64,000 nucleotides of DNA from NCBI GenBank assembly GCA_036557665.1, contig DATBHG010000024.1:79980-143979 (forward strand), in the 5' to 3' direction. Shown one piece after another: positions 18,005 to 27,290 of the stretch. The stretch comes from VAZQ01 sp036557665 (GTDB lineage Bacteria; Pseudomonadota; Alphaproteobacteria; Rhizobiales; Xanthobacteraceae). How positions within the stretch are numbered: position 1 is the first letter of the stretch; the number at the start of each line of letters is the position of its first letter. A program made the translations under genes and the position numbers. The notes beneath the pieces are model-generated. The model had not been told where the DNA came from and did no database searches. It saw only the letters and a list, made by a program, of their open reading frames with translations.

Positions 18005-18868
18005 ATGCGCAATCGAGCCGTTCCCATGCTGGAAAATTTGCGCCGTCTGTTTCTGCGCCGAGATGCGGCTCCGGTCGGAGATGGTCCGGTGCGGCTGGCC
18101 GAAATCCTCGACCGCGGCTGGCTCGAGCTGTTCTATCAGCCCAAAATAGAGCTGAAGAGCAAGCGGCTGGCCGGAGCCGAGGGGCTGGTGCGCGCTCGCC
18201 ATCCGACCAAGGGCTTGCTCAGCCCTGGGACATTTCTGCCGGGCGCCAGCGAAGCCGAGATGCTTCGCCTGACCGAGCGCGTCATCATCACCGCGCTGCA
18301 GGATTGGGAATCATGCGCCACCATAGGCATTCCGTTGAAGCTCTCGGTGAACGTGCCCGTCTCGGCGCTGGTGACCCTGCCGATCGCAGAGATCCTGCGC
18401 CAATGGCGGCCGCGCCATTCCACGTGGCCCGGCATCATCATGGAGGTCACGGAGGACGAGATCATCGACGATCTCAAGATAGCCAATGAGGTGGCGGACG
18501 CATTGCGCGAGTTCAATTGCACGCTTGCCCTCGACGACTTCGGGGCGGGGTACTCGTCTCTGGCCCGGTTGCGGCAGCTGCCCTTCAGCGAGCTGAAGAT
18601 CGACCGCAGCTACGTCGCCAATTGCCACATCGACCGCGTCAATGCCGGGCTGTGCGAGACCATCGTCGAGCTCGCGCGCCGCTTCGGCCTTACGACCGTT
18701 GCCGAAGGGATCGAGACGCCACACGAGAGCCACAAGCTGCAAGGCCTCGGCTGCGACATCGGGCAGGGCTACCTCTTCGCCAAACCGATGCCGAAGGCAC
18801 AGCTGATCGGCATGGTACGCCGCCGGCTGACCGCGCATTCCGTGGGCCGCACCGCGGTGCGGGGCTAA
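18005..18868 (+). CDS. EAL-domain cyclic-di-GMP phosphodiesterase
   Basis: 287 residues, almost entirely one EAL domain. The signature reads GAEGLVRARH (EGL variant), with the other catalytic positions intact: Asn in LKLSVNVP, Glu in IIMEVTED, LALDDFGAGYSSL, ELKIDRSYV and TVAEGIET. Predicted to hydrolyse c-di-GMP to pGpG. No GGDEF, sensor or membrane domain, so it is a free-standing cytoplasmic enzyme. The start could also be the ATG at 18026; neither has a strong ribosome site. Confidence 0.9.
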   Translation: MRNRAVPMLENLRRLFLRRDAAPVGDGPVRLAEILDRGWLELFYQPKIELKSKRLAGAEGLVRARHPTKGLLSPGTFLPGASEAEMLRLTERVIITALQDWESCATIGIPLKLSVNVPVSALVTLPIAEILRQWRPRHSTWPGIIMEVTEDEIIDDLKIANEVADALREFNCTLALDDFGAGYSSLARLRQLPFSELKIDRSYVANCHIDRVNAGLCETIVELARRFGLTTVAEGIETPHESHKLQGLGCDIGQGYLFAKPMPKAQLIGMVRRRLTAHSVGRTAVRG

Positions 18869-19359
18869 AAGCAGCTTAAATTTCAAGAATCTCCAGGTTT
18901 TCGTGTCTCAAGGGAGGGGTGCAATCCAAAGCCAACTCCCCTGTAAATCCCTGTAAAGGGGGCGGGGCGCATTATGACAAATGTGCAGAAATGCCCACAG
19001 AATCGGCACTTCTGCCGAAAGAGACCGCGAAATAACAGGGACGGAACAGGGACGGAAACAGGGACGGAACAGGAAATCGCGGTGGGTGAGCGGTGGGAAT
19101 ATCGGCCGCATCGGCCGGGGCCTGCCCCCCCTGGACCATCTATCGCCATGCAAAAAACCCGGCGCGGTTTCCCGCCCGGGCTTCCATACAGAAATTTCAG
19201 GTTACACATTCTTACACGATTCGTGTTTCAATGTCGAGAGAAATCTTCTGCGAGCTTGCAATCGCGCTTGCTGCAAGTGAAGCCCGCTCGGCGACCTCCC
19301 CGGCCCGGTGCTCAAATCACGGCCGACGCTACGCGAGATCGCGCCGCGCCGCGAGCGGG
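18869..19359. other. non-coding stretch with short repeats
   Basis: About 490 bases with no convincing gene. It holds the AACAGGGACGG repeat, short GC-rich palindromic patches and A-rich segments. Open frames here lack ribosome sites and recognisable domains. With the adjacent ABC-ATPase remnant it looks like a site of past rearrangement. Confidence 0.6.
19034..19073. repeat. AACAGGGACGG tandem repeat
   Basis: Three consecutive copies of AACAGGGACGG (19034-19044, 19045-19055, and 19056-19067 with one extra A) followed by a partial copy. Similar AACAGGGA-rich patches are, to my knowledge, frequent between genes in Bradyrhizobiaceae genomes. No coding sense. Confidence 0.75.
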
Positions 19360-19581
19360 TCAACCGGGAAGAAATGCAATGCCGGAGGCATCGGCGATCT
19401 TGTGAACGCGGGCTCCATAAAGCGTTTCGAGCCGCTCTTGCGTCAGCACCTCCCTCACCGGGCCTTCGGCGAGCCGTTCGCCCGCACGCAGCAAAAACGC
19501 CCGATCAGCCGCGCGCAGTACATGATTTGGATCGTGGGTCGTAAACAGCACACCGTGCCCGGAAGCCGCGAGCGCGCGGAT
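19360..19581 (-). pseudogene. C-terminal remnant of a siderophore/heme ABC transporter ATPase
   Basis: The minus strand reads IRALAASGHGVLFTTHDPNH, then ADRAFLLRAGERLAEGPV and LETLYGARVHKI to a stop. This is the last ~70 residues of a FecE/BtuD-type ATPase: the H-loop (TTHDPNH), D-x-x-x-LL-xxG and the C-terminal LYG motif. Walker A, signature and Walker B are absent; the similarity stops abruptly near 19581 and the upstream frame is unrelated. No permease or binding-protein genes lie nearby. A truncated, non-functional leftover of a deletion. Confidence 0.8.
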
Positions 19582-19816
19582 CCCGGATGGCGGGGGCGCG
19601 CTTACGGCGCGCCTGGGTCCAAGGCCACGATAGCTCAGAATGGATCACGCAGCAAACTACTCAAACATTGCGAAATTGTAGATTGCTGATCCGGCCGGCT
19701 ACGCCTTGCGTGACGAAATCACCACCCATCACGTGACGGTACCGGGGCTGTGACTTGCATCGTATTGCGCCTCGATCTAAGCGACGTGGAGCAGCCAGCT
19801 CTCGGAGGTTCGTCCC

Positions 19817-20782
19817 ATGCACGTGGTCCGTCGCCGCCCGTGGGAGCTACCTGAGCGGCTCGCCACCCCCGAGCGCCTCTTTTTCGATCGCCGCGCCCTG
19901 CTGGCGGCCATGAGCGCGGCGGGACTTGCGTCTTTGCCCGGATCAGCGCTGGCGCAGCGCGTCGCTGATCTGCCCGATCCCACCAATGACCTTTATCCGG
20001 CCAAGCGCAACGAGAAGCTCACGCTGGATCGGCCGATCACGGACGAGAAGATCAATACCACCTATAACAATTTCTACGAATTCGGCTCGAGCAAGAATGT
20101 CGGCAAGGCCGCAGGCGCGCTGAAGGTGCGCCCGTGGACGGTCAAGATCGACGGCATGGTGCAGAAGCCGCAGGAGATCGGCATCGACGATCTCATCCGC
20201 AAGATGCCGCTGGAGGAGCGTCTCTACCGGCATCGCTGCGTGGAGGCCTGGTCAATGGCCATTCCCTGGAGCGGCTTTCCCCTGGCCAGGCTTCTCGAGC
20301 TCGCTCAGCCCCTGGCATCGGCCAAATACGTGCGGATGGAAACATTTCTCGACACCTCGATTGCACCGGGGCAGCGGCAGAGCTGGTATCCCTGGCCTTA
20401 TGTCGAGGGGCTTACCATCGCTGAGGCGGCAAACGAGCTCGCGTTTCTGGTGACCGGGGCGTACGGCAAACCAGTGTCGAAGGTACAGGGAGCTCCTCTG
20501 CGCCTGGCGGTCCCGTGGAAGTACGGCTTCAAATCGATCAAATCGATCGTCAGGTTCAACTTCACCGACCAGCGCCCAAAGAGCTACTGGGAGGCACTGC
20601 AGTCATCGGAATATGGCTTCTGGGCCAACGTCAATCCGCAGGTGCCTCATCCCCGCTGGAGCCAGGCCACGGAGGAGCTCATCGGATTGAACGAGCGCCG
20701 GCCTACGCTGCTGTTCAATGGCTACGCGGAGCAGGTGGCGGACCTCTACAGGGGTTTGGAGAAGGAACGGCTCTGGGCGTGA
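19817..20782 (+). CDS. msrP: protein-methionine-sulfoxide reductase catalytic subunit MsrP (YedY)
   Basis: Periplasmic molybdopterin enzyme that repairs oxidised methionines in envelope proteins. 321 residues. A Tat-type leader (FFDRRALLAAMSAAGLASLPG) precedes the mature part; the molybdenum ligand Cys141 is in YRHRCVEAWSMAIPW, and the end TLLFNGYAEQVADLYRGLEKERLWA is diagnostic. The heme membrane partner MsrQ usually follows; here the next gene is unrelated and on the other strand. GGAGG lies upstream of the start. Confidence 0.95.
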   Translation: MHVVRRRPWELPERLATPERLFFDRRALLAAMSAAGLASLPGSALAQRVADLPDPTNDLYPAKRNEKLTLDRPITDEKINTTYNNFYEFGSSKNVGKAAGALKVRPWTVKIDGMVQKPQEIGIDDLIRKMPLEERLYRHRCVEAWSMAIPWSGFPLARLLELAQPLASAKYVRMETFLDTSIAPGQRQSWYPWPYVEGLTIAEAANELAFLVTGAYGKPVSKVQGAPLRLAVPWKYGFKSIKSIVRFNFTDQRPKSYWEALQSSEYGFWANVNPQVPHPRWSQATEELIGLNERRPTLLFNGYAEQVADLYRGLEKERLWA

Positions 20783-20844
20783 GCATCGCGGTCACCCGAG
20801 AGGCTACCCACGGCATTGCGGCGTTCGACATCCTGGCACACGAC

Positions 20845-21558
20845 TCAGCTCCTACGAGCCGGGGCGAGCACCAGCGGATTGATCCAGTAGCAGGTGGCCT
20901 TTTGGAGGTTGACGGTCGGGCCCCACTCGACCTCATCCGTGACGTCGGGCAGCTCGAAGCCGAGCTTCACGCTCTCGACACTGATCTGGCTGGCATTGAG
21001 CGCGGCAACTCCGACAGCGGGCCTCCACTTGTAGACCGTGCCGGTAGCCGAATCGGATATCACGAATGTGACCGGCTTCTGATAAATCCGCAGAGCATGG
21101 TTGCGCAGCCCGACCAATGCATCCTCAGAGCTCACCAGCTTCCCGGCTCGGCCGACATCGCCGATCGGCTGTGGGGACCAGCCCGGCAGGGATGTTCCGC
21201 CAGGAGCCAGAGGCACGATCAAAAACCGGATTTTGTCGAGCTTCTTCTTTGCCTCTGCATCGCATTCGGCCATCGCCTGGATGAGCCAGTCGTAATCGTC
21301 GGCCTTTTTGCCGTCGGGAGCAGCGGATGATCCAGGCTCTCCCGCCTGCTCCGGGACAGGTGGCAGCGCCTGTGGGTGCCGAGCGATCTGCACCGCAATG
21401 AGAAGCGCCGCGCAGAGCGCGACCAATCCCACCAGCCCGATGCCGACCGTGACGGGATTAGGCTGGCTCGATGCTCCGCACGCGGGGCAAGAGCCGGCGA
21501 AATAGGACAGGGCGGCCCTGCAGCTCCTGCATTCCGCGCGGGGAAATCGGACCATCAC
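20845..21558 (-). CDS. hypothetical zinc-ribbon membrane protein
   Basis: 237 residues. An N-terminal zinc ribbon (CRSC near residue 10 and CPAC near residue 24) is followed by one membrane helix at about residues 35-59 and a soluble domain of about 160 residues with no domain I recognise. The layout suggests a cytoplasmic zinc ribbon and a periplasmic domain. Convergent with msrP and 57 bases upstream of tctA on the same strand; function unknown. Confidence 0.7.
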   Translation of the reverse strand: MMVRFPRAECRSCRAALSYFAGSCPACGASSQPNPVTVGIGLVGLVALCAALLIAVQIARHPQALPPVPEQAGEPGSSAAPDGKKADDYDWLIQAMAECDAEAKKKLDKIRFLIVPLAPGGTSLPGWSPQPIGDVGRAGKLVSSEDALVGLRNHALRIYQKPVTFVISDSATGTVYKWRPAVGVAALNASQISVESVKLGFELPDVTDEVEWGPTVNLQKATCYWINPLVLAPARRS

Positions 21559-21615
21559 CGAATTTACTCCGGCGCATGAGCGCGGATAGTCGATCCGCAG
21601 AGATACGTGAGCCTG

Positions 21616-23133
21616 TCAGGCGCTCTCGCCGGCTTCGCTCTCGGCAAGCCGCGTGCGCCAGTCCTTGCGCCGGCGCTGAACCGAGACGACTGCGAGCGCC
21701 AGCATGGCTGCCGCAACCGCAAGCAAAACAACCGCGATCGGACGCTGGAAAAAGATCGTCCAGTTGCCGTTCGACATGATGAGCGACTGTCGCAAGCTCA
21801 TCTCCAATATAGGCGAGATCACGAGACCCAGCACCAACGGCGCTGGATCGAGCCCGAATTTGCGCAACCCGTATCCGACAATGCCCATGATCAGCATGAT
21901 CCACACGTCGACGATCGAATGACTCACCTCGTATACGCCGATGATGCAGAACATCACGACGAGCGGATAAAGATAGGTGTACGGTATGCGCAACACGTTC
22001 ACGAAAATGCCGACGAGCGGCAGATTGAGCGCGAGCAGCATCAGATTGCCGACATACATCGACGCGACGAAGCCCCAGAAGACATCGGGGTGCTCGTTGA
22101 CCAGTGTAGGGCCGGGCGGGACCCCGTGGATCATGAGCGCGGCCAGCAGCACGGCAGTAACCGGACCGGTGGGAAGCCCGAGCGCGAGCATGGGAACGAA
22201 AGCTCCGGTCGAGGCCGCGTTGTTCGCCGATTCCGGACCCGCCACCCCGGCCACCGCGCCCTTGCCGAACTCCTCCGGATGCTTGGAGAGCCGGCGCTCC
22301 ACCGCGTAGGACAGAAAGCTCGAAATGATATGCGCCGATCCCGGCGTCAATCCGATGAGAAAGCCGAGAACGGAGCCCCGCGCGATCGGCAGTGCGGATT
22401 GTCGCCATTCCTCGCGATTGGGAAGGAGCTCGCGCAGGCGCGGTGCCATCACGTCACGCACCACGGTGGCTGAAGGCGTGGAGAGAATCTCGCCAAGTCC
22501 AAACAGGCCGACCGCGACCGGTACGATGCCGACCCCGTCGCCAAGCTCGGCAATGTCGAAGGAATAACGGAAATGTCCCGTCATGTTGTCGATGCCTATG
22601 GTCCCGAGCAGGAGGCCAATGCATGCCATGACCAGCGTGCGGACGAGCGAGCTCGACGACATGTAGGCGAGCAGGATCAAGCCGAGCACCAACAGCGCGG
22701 CATATTCCGGCGGCCCGAAACGCAGGGCGAATTCCGCCAGCGGTGGCGCGATGAGAGTCAACATCACCACTCCGAACGTACCCGCAATCCACGAGCCCAC
22801 CGCGGCAATGCACAGCGCCGCGCCGGCGCGCCCCTTCTGCGCCATCGCGTAGCCGTCGATGCACGTCATCACCGAGGAGGCTTCGCCGGGGATCCGCATC
22901 AGGATCGATGTGGTCGATCCGCCGTATTGCGATCCGTAATAGATGCCGGCGAGCATCACGACGGACTTCGTCGTGTCGAGCCCGAAAGTGGCAGGCAGGA
23001 GAATGCTGATGCCGGACAAGGGGCCTATGCCCGGCAAGACGCCGACGACCGTGCCAACGAGGCATCCAAGGAACGCGTACCACAGCACATCGGGCTGAAG
23101 CGCCACCGAGAAGCCAAGCAGCAGACTCTGCAT
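21616..23133 (-). CDS. tripartite tricarboxylate transporter large permease TctA
   Basis: Main membrane subunit of a TTT secondary transporter for carboxylates. 505 residues with about 11-12 hydrophobic segments. The conserved GVLPGIGPLSGISILLP near residue 32 and the second GLTPGSAHIISSFLSY repeat, with PESANNAASTGAFVPML, are TctA signatures. Third gene of a minus-strand tctC-tctB-tctA set that follows a cyclase gene; gap to tctB is four bases. Confidence 0.95.
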   Translation of the reverse strand: MQSLLLGFSVALQPDVLWYAFLGCLVGTVVGVLPGIGPLSGISILLPATFGLDTTKSVVMLAGIYYGSQYGGSTTSILMRIPGEASSVMTCIDGYAMAQKGRAGAALCIAAVGSWIAGTFGVVMLTLIAPPLAEFALRFGPPEYAALLVLGLILLAYMSSSSLVRTLVMACIGLLLGTIGIDNMTGHFRYSFDIAELGDGVGIVPVAVGLFGLGEILSTPSATVVRDVMAPRLRELLPNREEWRQSALPIARGSVLGFLIGLTPGSAHIISSFLSYAVERRLSKHPEEFGKGAVAGVAGPESANNAASTGAFVPMLALGLPTGPVTAVLLAALMIHGVPPGPTLVNEHPDVFWGFVASMYVGNLMLLALNLPLVGIFVNVLRIPYTYLYPLVVMFCIIGVYEVSHSIVDVWIMLIMGIVGYGLRKFGLDPAPLVLGLVISPILEMSLRQSLIMSNGNWTIFFQRPIAVVLLAVAAAMLALAVVSVQRRRKDWRTRLAESEAGESA

Positions 23134-23137
23134 GATG

Positions 23138-23605
23138 CTAGAATCCGAAAGGGCCCTGCTCGACCGGTGTCTTGAGTGCGACGGCGAAAAGCAGATAGGT
23201 CAGGGCGACGACCGCAGCGCTGAAGGCGGCGGCAGACGCAGGATGACGGCGCTCGACAGCGAAGGTAAGCGCGAACAGAAGCAGGCCCATGCTCAGCGCA
23301 AACCCGAGCCTCTGATAGAAAGCCACGGCGAGAGCCGTGATCCCGGCGACCTTGATCGCGTGCGGCAGATCCTGCCACGACAGGTTTGCGAGCGGCTCGC
23401 TCCCCCGCGCCTGGACCGCGAGCGCAACGCCGAATACGATGAGCAAGCCTGCCAGCAGCTTGGGCATCATTCCGGCGCCGGGAAACGAGAGCGTGCCCAT
23501 CGGAAGATCGCCGCTCAAGGCAAGTACGAGGAGCCCGAACCCGACCAACAGGCCGCCGGCGACGTGATCGGTACGCAGGATCAGGCGCTGCATCCTCTCT
23601 CGCAT
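23138..23605 (-). CDS. tripartite tricarboxylate transporter small subunit TctB
   Basis: 155 residues with four hydrophobic segments and the family opening AGGLLVGFGLLVLALSGDLP-GTLSFPGAGMMPK, in which the GAGxxP motif matches TctB. Pairs with the TctA downstream. Spaced 53 bases from the TctC-type gene. Confidence 0.88.
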   Translation of the reverse strand: MRERMQRLILRTDHVAGGLLVGFGLLVLALSGDLPMGTLSFPGAGMMPKLLAGLLIVFGVALAVQARGSEPLANLSWQDLPHAIKVAGITALAVAFYQRLGFALSMGLLLFALTFAVERRHPASAAAFSAAVVALTYLLFAVALKTPVEQGPFGF

Positions 23606-23658
23606 CGCTTCAGCGGGCTCGCTGGCGCCGCTCTCACAGTGGCTCGGCGGCCGCGGAC

Positions 23659-24633
23659 CTAGCCTTCGACCTTCCCGATGGCGCGAATGGCCGCTTCGAT
23701 CCGCTTGGTATCTGCCTCCCAGAACGCCGCGAATTGCGGCTCGTCCATGTAGTCGAGCTCCTGCCCGAGATTGGCGAGCGCTGCCTTGAATTGCTCGGTG
23801 TGAGCGGCAGTGTTCAAGACGTTGCGCAGATAACCGACCACTGCGTCGGGCGTGCCCTTCGGTGCAAACAGCCCGACCCAGAGATAATATTCGATATCAT
23901 GGCCGCTTTCTCTGAGGGTCGGCACCTCGGGAAGCGCCTTGGACCGTTTGCTCCCGAACAGGGCAAGCGGCCGCGCTTTGCCCGCCTTTATCTGGGCAAG
24001 GCTTGCCGAAACCGACGAGACCAGCACCGCTGCATTGTTCCCAAGGAGGGCGGTGAGGGCAGGGCCGCCGCCATTCGTAGGCAGATGCCGCAGCTTGAGG
24101 CCCCCCGCCGACTGCATCAGCAGGGCCGTGGGAATATGCAACGCGCCGTACAGGCCCGACGAGCTGAAGATGATCTCGTTCGGCCGCTTCCTCGCATCCG
24201 CTATGAATTCCTGCAACGTCTGCCACGGCTGCTGGCCGTTGACGATCAACACGCAGGGATCGGCCACAAATCGCGCCAGCGGAATAAAGTCGGCATTGGT
24301 GAATTTCGGTTGTCGACCGAACAGCCGATCGACCTCGGCGAAACCCGAGATCGAGGTGATGTGCGACAGGAGAGTGTAGCCGTCCGGCTTGGCATGCGCA
24401 GCAACTTGCGCCCCGACCTGTCCCGCAGCGCCCGCCTTGGTGTCGATCACCACGGGGTTGTGCACGATCGGCTCGAGCACTGCCGCAAGCGGCCGCGTGA
24501 CCACATCGGAGGCACCGCCCGGCGGGAACGGGTTGATGATGGTGATCGCCCGATTGGGATAAGCTTCCTGCGCGCGTGAGGCCCCGTGAATTCCCGCGGC
24601 GACAACGCCGGCAATGAAACTGCGTCGATGCAA
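23659..24633 (-). CDS. Bug/TctC-family binding protein of the tctCBA set
   Basis: Periplasmic receptor for the adjacent TctAB. 324 residues from a TTG start at 24633, chosen because a perfect GGAGGT sits five bases upstream and the product begins with a twin-Arg-like leader (HRRSFIAGVV...). An ATG at 24681 would overlap the upstream cyclase stop. YPNRAITIINPFPPGGASDVVTR is the Bug hallmark. The ligand may be a product or substrate of the neighbouring cyclase-family hydrolase; that is inference. Confidence 0.88.
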   Translation of the reverse strand: MHRRSFIAGVVAAGIHGASRAQEAYPNRAITIINPFPPGGASDVVTRPLAAVLEPIVHNPVVIDTKAGAAGQVGAQVAAHAKPDGYTLLSHITSISGFAEVDRLFGRQPKFTNADFIPLARFVADPCVLIVNGQQPWQTLQEFIADARKRPNEIIFSSSGLYGALHIPTALLMQSAGGLKLRHLPTNGGGPALTALLGNNAAVLVSSVSASLAQIKAGKARPLALFGSKRSKALPEVPTLRESGHDIEYYLWVGLFAPKGTPDAVVGYLRNVLNTAAHTEQFKAALANLGQELDYMDEPQFAAFWEADTKRIEAAIRAIGKVEG

Positions 24634-24677
24634 GCGGCACCTCCCTGCTGAGATTGTTGCGCTATTCGTTACGGCAA

Positions 24678-25460
24678 TCATGCCGCGCTGTCGAGAATGG
24701 CCACTGCGCGCGTCCAGCCAGCCGAGCCCCGGCGCACCTTGACCGGGAAGCAGCTCACCACGAAGCCCTTCGCGGGAAGGCTTTCCAGATTGTGCAGCTT
24801 CTCGATGTGGCAATACCCGATCTCGCGTCCGGCTTTGTGCCCTTCCCAGATCAGGCTCGCGTCTTGGGTCGCGAGATATCTCTCTCTGGTATGCATGAAT
24901 GGGGCATCCCAGCTCCAGCCGTCGGTTCCGGCGATGCGCACGCCCTGCTGGAGCAGATAAAGGGTTGCCTCGCGGCCCATGCCACAGCCCTTGCTGACAT
25001 ACTCGGGCCTGCCGTAAGCGGCCCCCGCGCTCGTATTCACCAGCACGATCTCGAGCGGAGAGAGCTTGTGTCCGATACGATCGAGCTCGATCATCACGTC
25101 GCGGGCGGTTGCCACGTAGCCGTCGGCAAACCGGCGAAAGTCGAGCTTGATGCCCGGCTGCAGGCACCATTCGAGCGGGACTTCGTCGATGGTGATGGCT
25201 CGCCGGCCGCGATCCATGGTGGAGGCGAAATGCCACGGAGCATCGAGATGGGTGGTATTGTGCGTGGAAAGCCTGATCCATTCGATCGCCCAGCCTTCGC
25301 CATCTGGCAGGTCCTGCTCGCGCAGTCCCGGAAACAGCCTGGTAATGTCTTGCGCGGTCTGGCGGTGAGTGAAGTACTCGATCTTGGGCCCATAGCCCGG
25401 CGGATCGGCGGCGACGTCGTTTTCCAGGGGAACCGAGATGTCGATGATCCGTCTCGCCAT
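24678..25460 (-). CDS. cyclase-family (kynurenine formamidase-like) metal hydrolase
   Basis: 260 residues from ATG 25460; an upstream open extension overlaps other genes. The PF04199 signature HNTTHLDAPWHF near residue 67 supplies metal ligands, and TDGWSWDAPF and ETLYLLQQGVRIAGTD-type segments are conserved. The family includes KynB and enzymes that hydrolyse amides or lactones, such as isatin hydrolase. Located 44 bases before the TctC-type start, so hydrolase and transporter are probably one operon acting on the same compound. Confidence 0.88.
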   Translation of the reverse strand: MARRIIDISVPLENDVAADPPGYGPKIEYFTHRQTAQDITRLFPGLREQDLPDGEGWAIEWIRLSTHNTTHLDAPWHFASTMDRGRRAITIDEVPLEWCLQPGIKLDFRRFADGYVATARDVMIELDRIGHKLSPLEIVLVNTSAGAAYGRPEYVSKGCGMGREATLYLLQQGVRIAGTDGWSWDAPFMHTRERYLATQDASLIWEGHKAGREIGYCHIEKLHNLESLPAKGFVVSCFPVKVRRGSAGWTRAVAILDSAA

Positions 25461-25565
25461 TGCGCCGGCTCCATAATCCCGTCCGGGTCGCACCGCATTT
25501 GCTTTGCGACAAGCTGTGGAATTAAGTGTAGCCCAGCGCGCTCGGCAGCGTAACGGAGGACGGCG

Positions 25566-25868
25566 ATGCCCGCTTATTGGGTTGCGCGATCGAAGATCAA
25601 CGATCCCGTGGAGTACAAGAAATACACCGACCTGGTTCCTGTCATCATCGCAAAATACGGCGGCAAGGTGCTGGCGCGCGGCGGACGCTATCAGGTGATG
25701 GAAGGGCCGGACAAGTTTCACCGTTTCATCGTGATCGAGTTTCCGACGTTCGAGCAGGGGGTGGCATGTTTCACCTCCCCGGAATACGACCGTGCTGCGG
25801 CCTTCCGCCGCGCCGGCGCGGGCGAGGTCGAGACCATCATGGTAGAAGGCGGCGATGCGACGCACTGA
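25566..25868 (+). CDS. DUF1330 small protein
   Basis: 100 residues matching the ferredoxin-like DUF1330 fold: MPAYWVARSKINDPVEYKKY, AKYGGKVLARGG and the closing half with RFIVIEFPTFEQ. Function of the family is not established; some members resemble small monooxygenase-like dimers. GGAGG lies eight bases upstream. Stands alone, divergent from the cyclase gene and 82 bases before an ABC binding-protein gene on the same strand. Confidence 0.88.
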   Translation: MPAYWVARSKINDPVEYKKYTDLVPVIIAKYGGKVLARGGRYQVMEGPDKFHRFIVIEFPTFEQGVACFTSPEYDRAAAFRRAGAGEVETIMVEGGDATH

Positions 25869-25950
25869 TATGTCGCGCGCCCTCTGGCGAGCGCAGGCTT
25901 GGTGCCGATAAGATACAGCTGCAAACCACGTCATAATGGGAGGAGCAAGG

Positions 25951-27240
25951 ATGGATTGCGGTGCGAGCTGCCGGGATTCGGGTCTTATGAGGCTTGCTGC
26001 GGTCTGCACGCCTGCCTCGATCCTGCTGGCCGGCTTGTTGCTCGCTGGTCCGGCGGCGGCGCAGTCCAAAGAGCCGATCAAGATCGGCTTCAGCATGGCG
26101 CTCACGGGAGGTCTCGCGCCGAACGGCAAATCCGCCCTGCTCGCACAGAAGATCTGGGAGGAGGAGGTCAACGCCAAGGGCGGCCTGCTTCGCCGTCCGG
26201 TGAAGCTCGTCTACTACGATGACAAGAGCTCGCCTGCGGAAGTGCCGCCGATCTACACCAAGCTGCTCGATATCGACAAGGTCGACCTCATCATCGGCGC
26301 ATATGCCACCGCGCAGCTGGCTCCTGCGATGCCGATCGTGATCCAAAGAAAGAAGACGTTCATCGGGCTGCTCGGCCTCGCGGTGAATTCCGAGTTCGAC
26401 TATCCCAACTATTTTGCCATGATCCCGTCTGGTCCCGAGGCGAAGCCGGCGTTCACCAAGGGCTTTTTCGATGTCGCCATGGCGCAGACGCCAAAGCCGC
26501 AAAGCGTGGCAATCATCGCCGCGGATCAGGAGTTCTCGCGCAATGCCGCCGAGGGCGCGCGCGAGAATGCAAAAAAGGCCGGCGTGAAGATCGTTTACGA
26601 CAAGAGCTACCCGCCCTCGACGGCCGACTATGCGCCGATCGTGCGGGCGGTCGCCGCCAGCAATCCGGATATCGTGGTCATCTGCTCCTATCCCCCGGAT
26701 TCCGTGGGGATGGTGCGCGCCATCAATGAAATCGGCTTCAAGCCGAAGATGATCGGCGGGGGGATGGTCGGCCTGCAGGCCACCTCGATCAAGACTCAGC
26801 TGGGCGCCCTGCTCAACGGGTTTGTCAATTACGATTTCTGGCTGCCGGTGCCCAAGATGGAATTTCCCGGGGTGATGGATCTCATCAAGCGCTATCAGGT
26901 CAGAGCGGCGGCGGAAGGCGTGGATCCTCTCGGCTATTACATGGCGCCGTGGGGCTATGCGCAGCTCCAGGTGCTGCAACAGGCGATCGAGGGGACAAAG
27001 AGCATCGATGATGCAAAGCTCGGCGACTACATCCGCGCGCACAGCTTCAAGACCGTCGTGGGGGTCGTGAAGTTCGGCCCCAAAGGGGAGTTTGCGCAGT
27101 CGCGGGTGCTGCAAGTGCAGTTTCAGAACGTCAAGGGCAACGACGTCGGTCAGTTCAAGGACGCTTCGACCCAGGTGGTGGTTGCGCCGGCGGAATATGA
27201 ATCGGGAAAGGTCATCTACCCCTACGAGAAGGCCAAGTAA
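25951..27240 (+). CDS. LIV-type ABC transporter substrate-binding protein
   Basis: 429 residues from ATG 25951, which has GGAGG upstream; in-frame ATGs at 25936 and 25987 are alternatives, the latter leaving a clean signal peptide ending AAAQS. Begins EPIKIGFSMALTGGLAPNG, the type I periplasmic fold of Leu/Ile/Val-like receptors. It is convergent with the livFGMH genes just beyond a hairpin and very likely supplies them. Similar throughout to the orphan receptor at 57908-59176. Related receptors in catabolic loci often bind aromatic acids. Confidence 0.92.
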   Translation: MDCGASCRDSGLMRLAAVCTPASILLAGLLLAGPAAAQSKEPIKIGFSMALTGGLAPNGKSALLAQKIWEEEVNAKGGLLRRPVKLVYYDDKSSPAEVPPIYTKLLDIDKVDLIIGAYATAQLAPAMPIVIQRKKTFIGLLGLAVNSEFDYPNYFAMIPSGPEAKPAFTKGFFDVAMAQTPKPQSVAIIAADQEFSRNAAEGARENAKKAGVKIVYDKSYPPSTADYAPIVRAVAASNPDIVVICSYPPDSVGMVRAINEIGFKPKMIGGGMVGLQATSIKTQLGALLNGFVNYDFWLPVPKMEFPGVMDLIKRYQVRAAAEGVDPLGYYMAPWGYAQLQVLQQAIEGTKSIDDAKLGDYIRAHSFKTVVGVVKFGPKGEFAQSRVLQVQFQNVKGNDVGQFKDASTQVVVAPAEYESGKVIYPYEKAK

Positions 27241-27290
27241 GGTCACGTAAGATCAAGTAGCGGCGAGGCCGGCCTCCCGGCCTGACCGCG

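Noticed and set aside
19093..19689. 198-codon plus-strand frame over the ABC-ATPase remnant
   Set aside because: Antisense to the remnant, no ribosome site, no domain.
24678..26177. 499-codon frame suggesting an extended cyclase protein
   Set aside because: The extension runs antisense through the DUF1330 and LIV receptor genes; family similarity begins at 25460.
25837..27246. 469-codon open frame antisense to the LIV receptor gene
   Set aside because: His/Arg/Leu-rich shadow frame without recognisable domains; real gene is on the plus strand.
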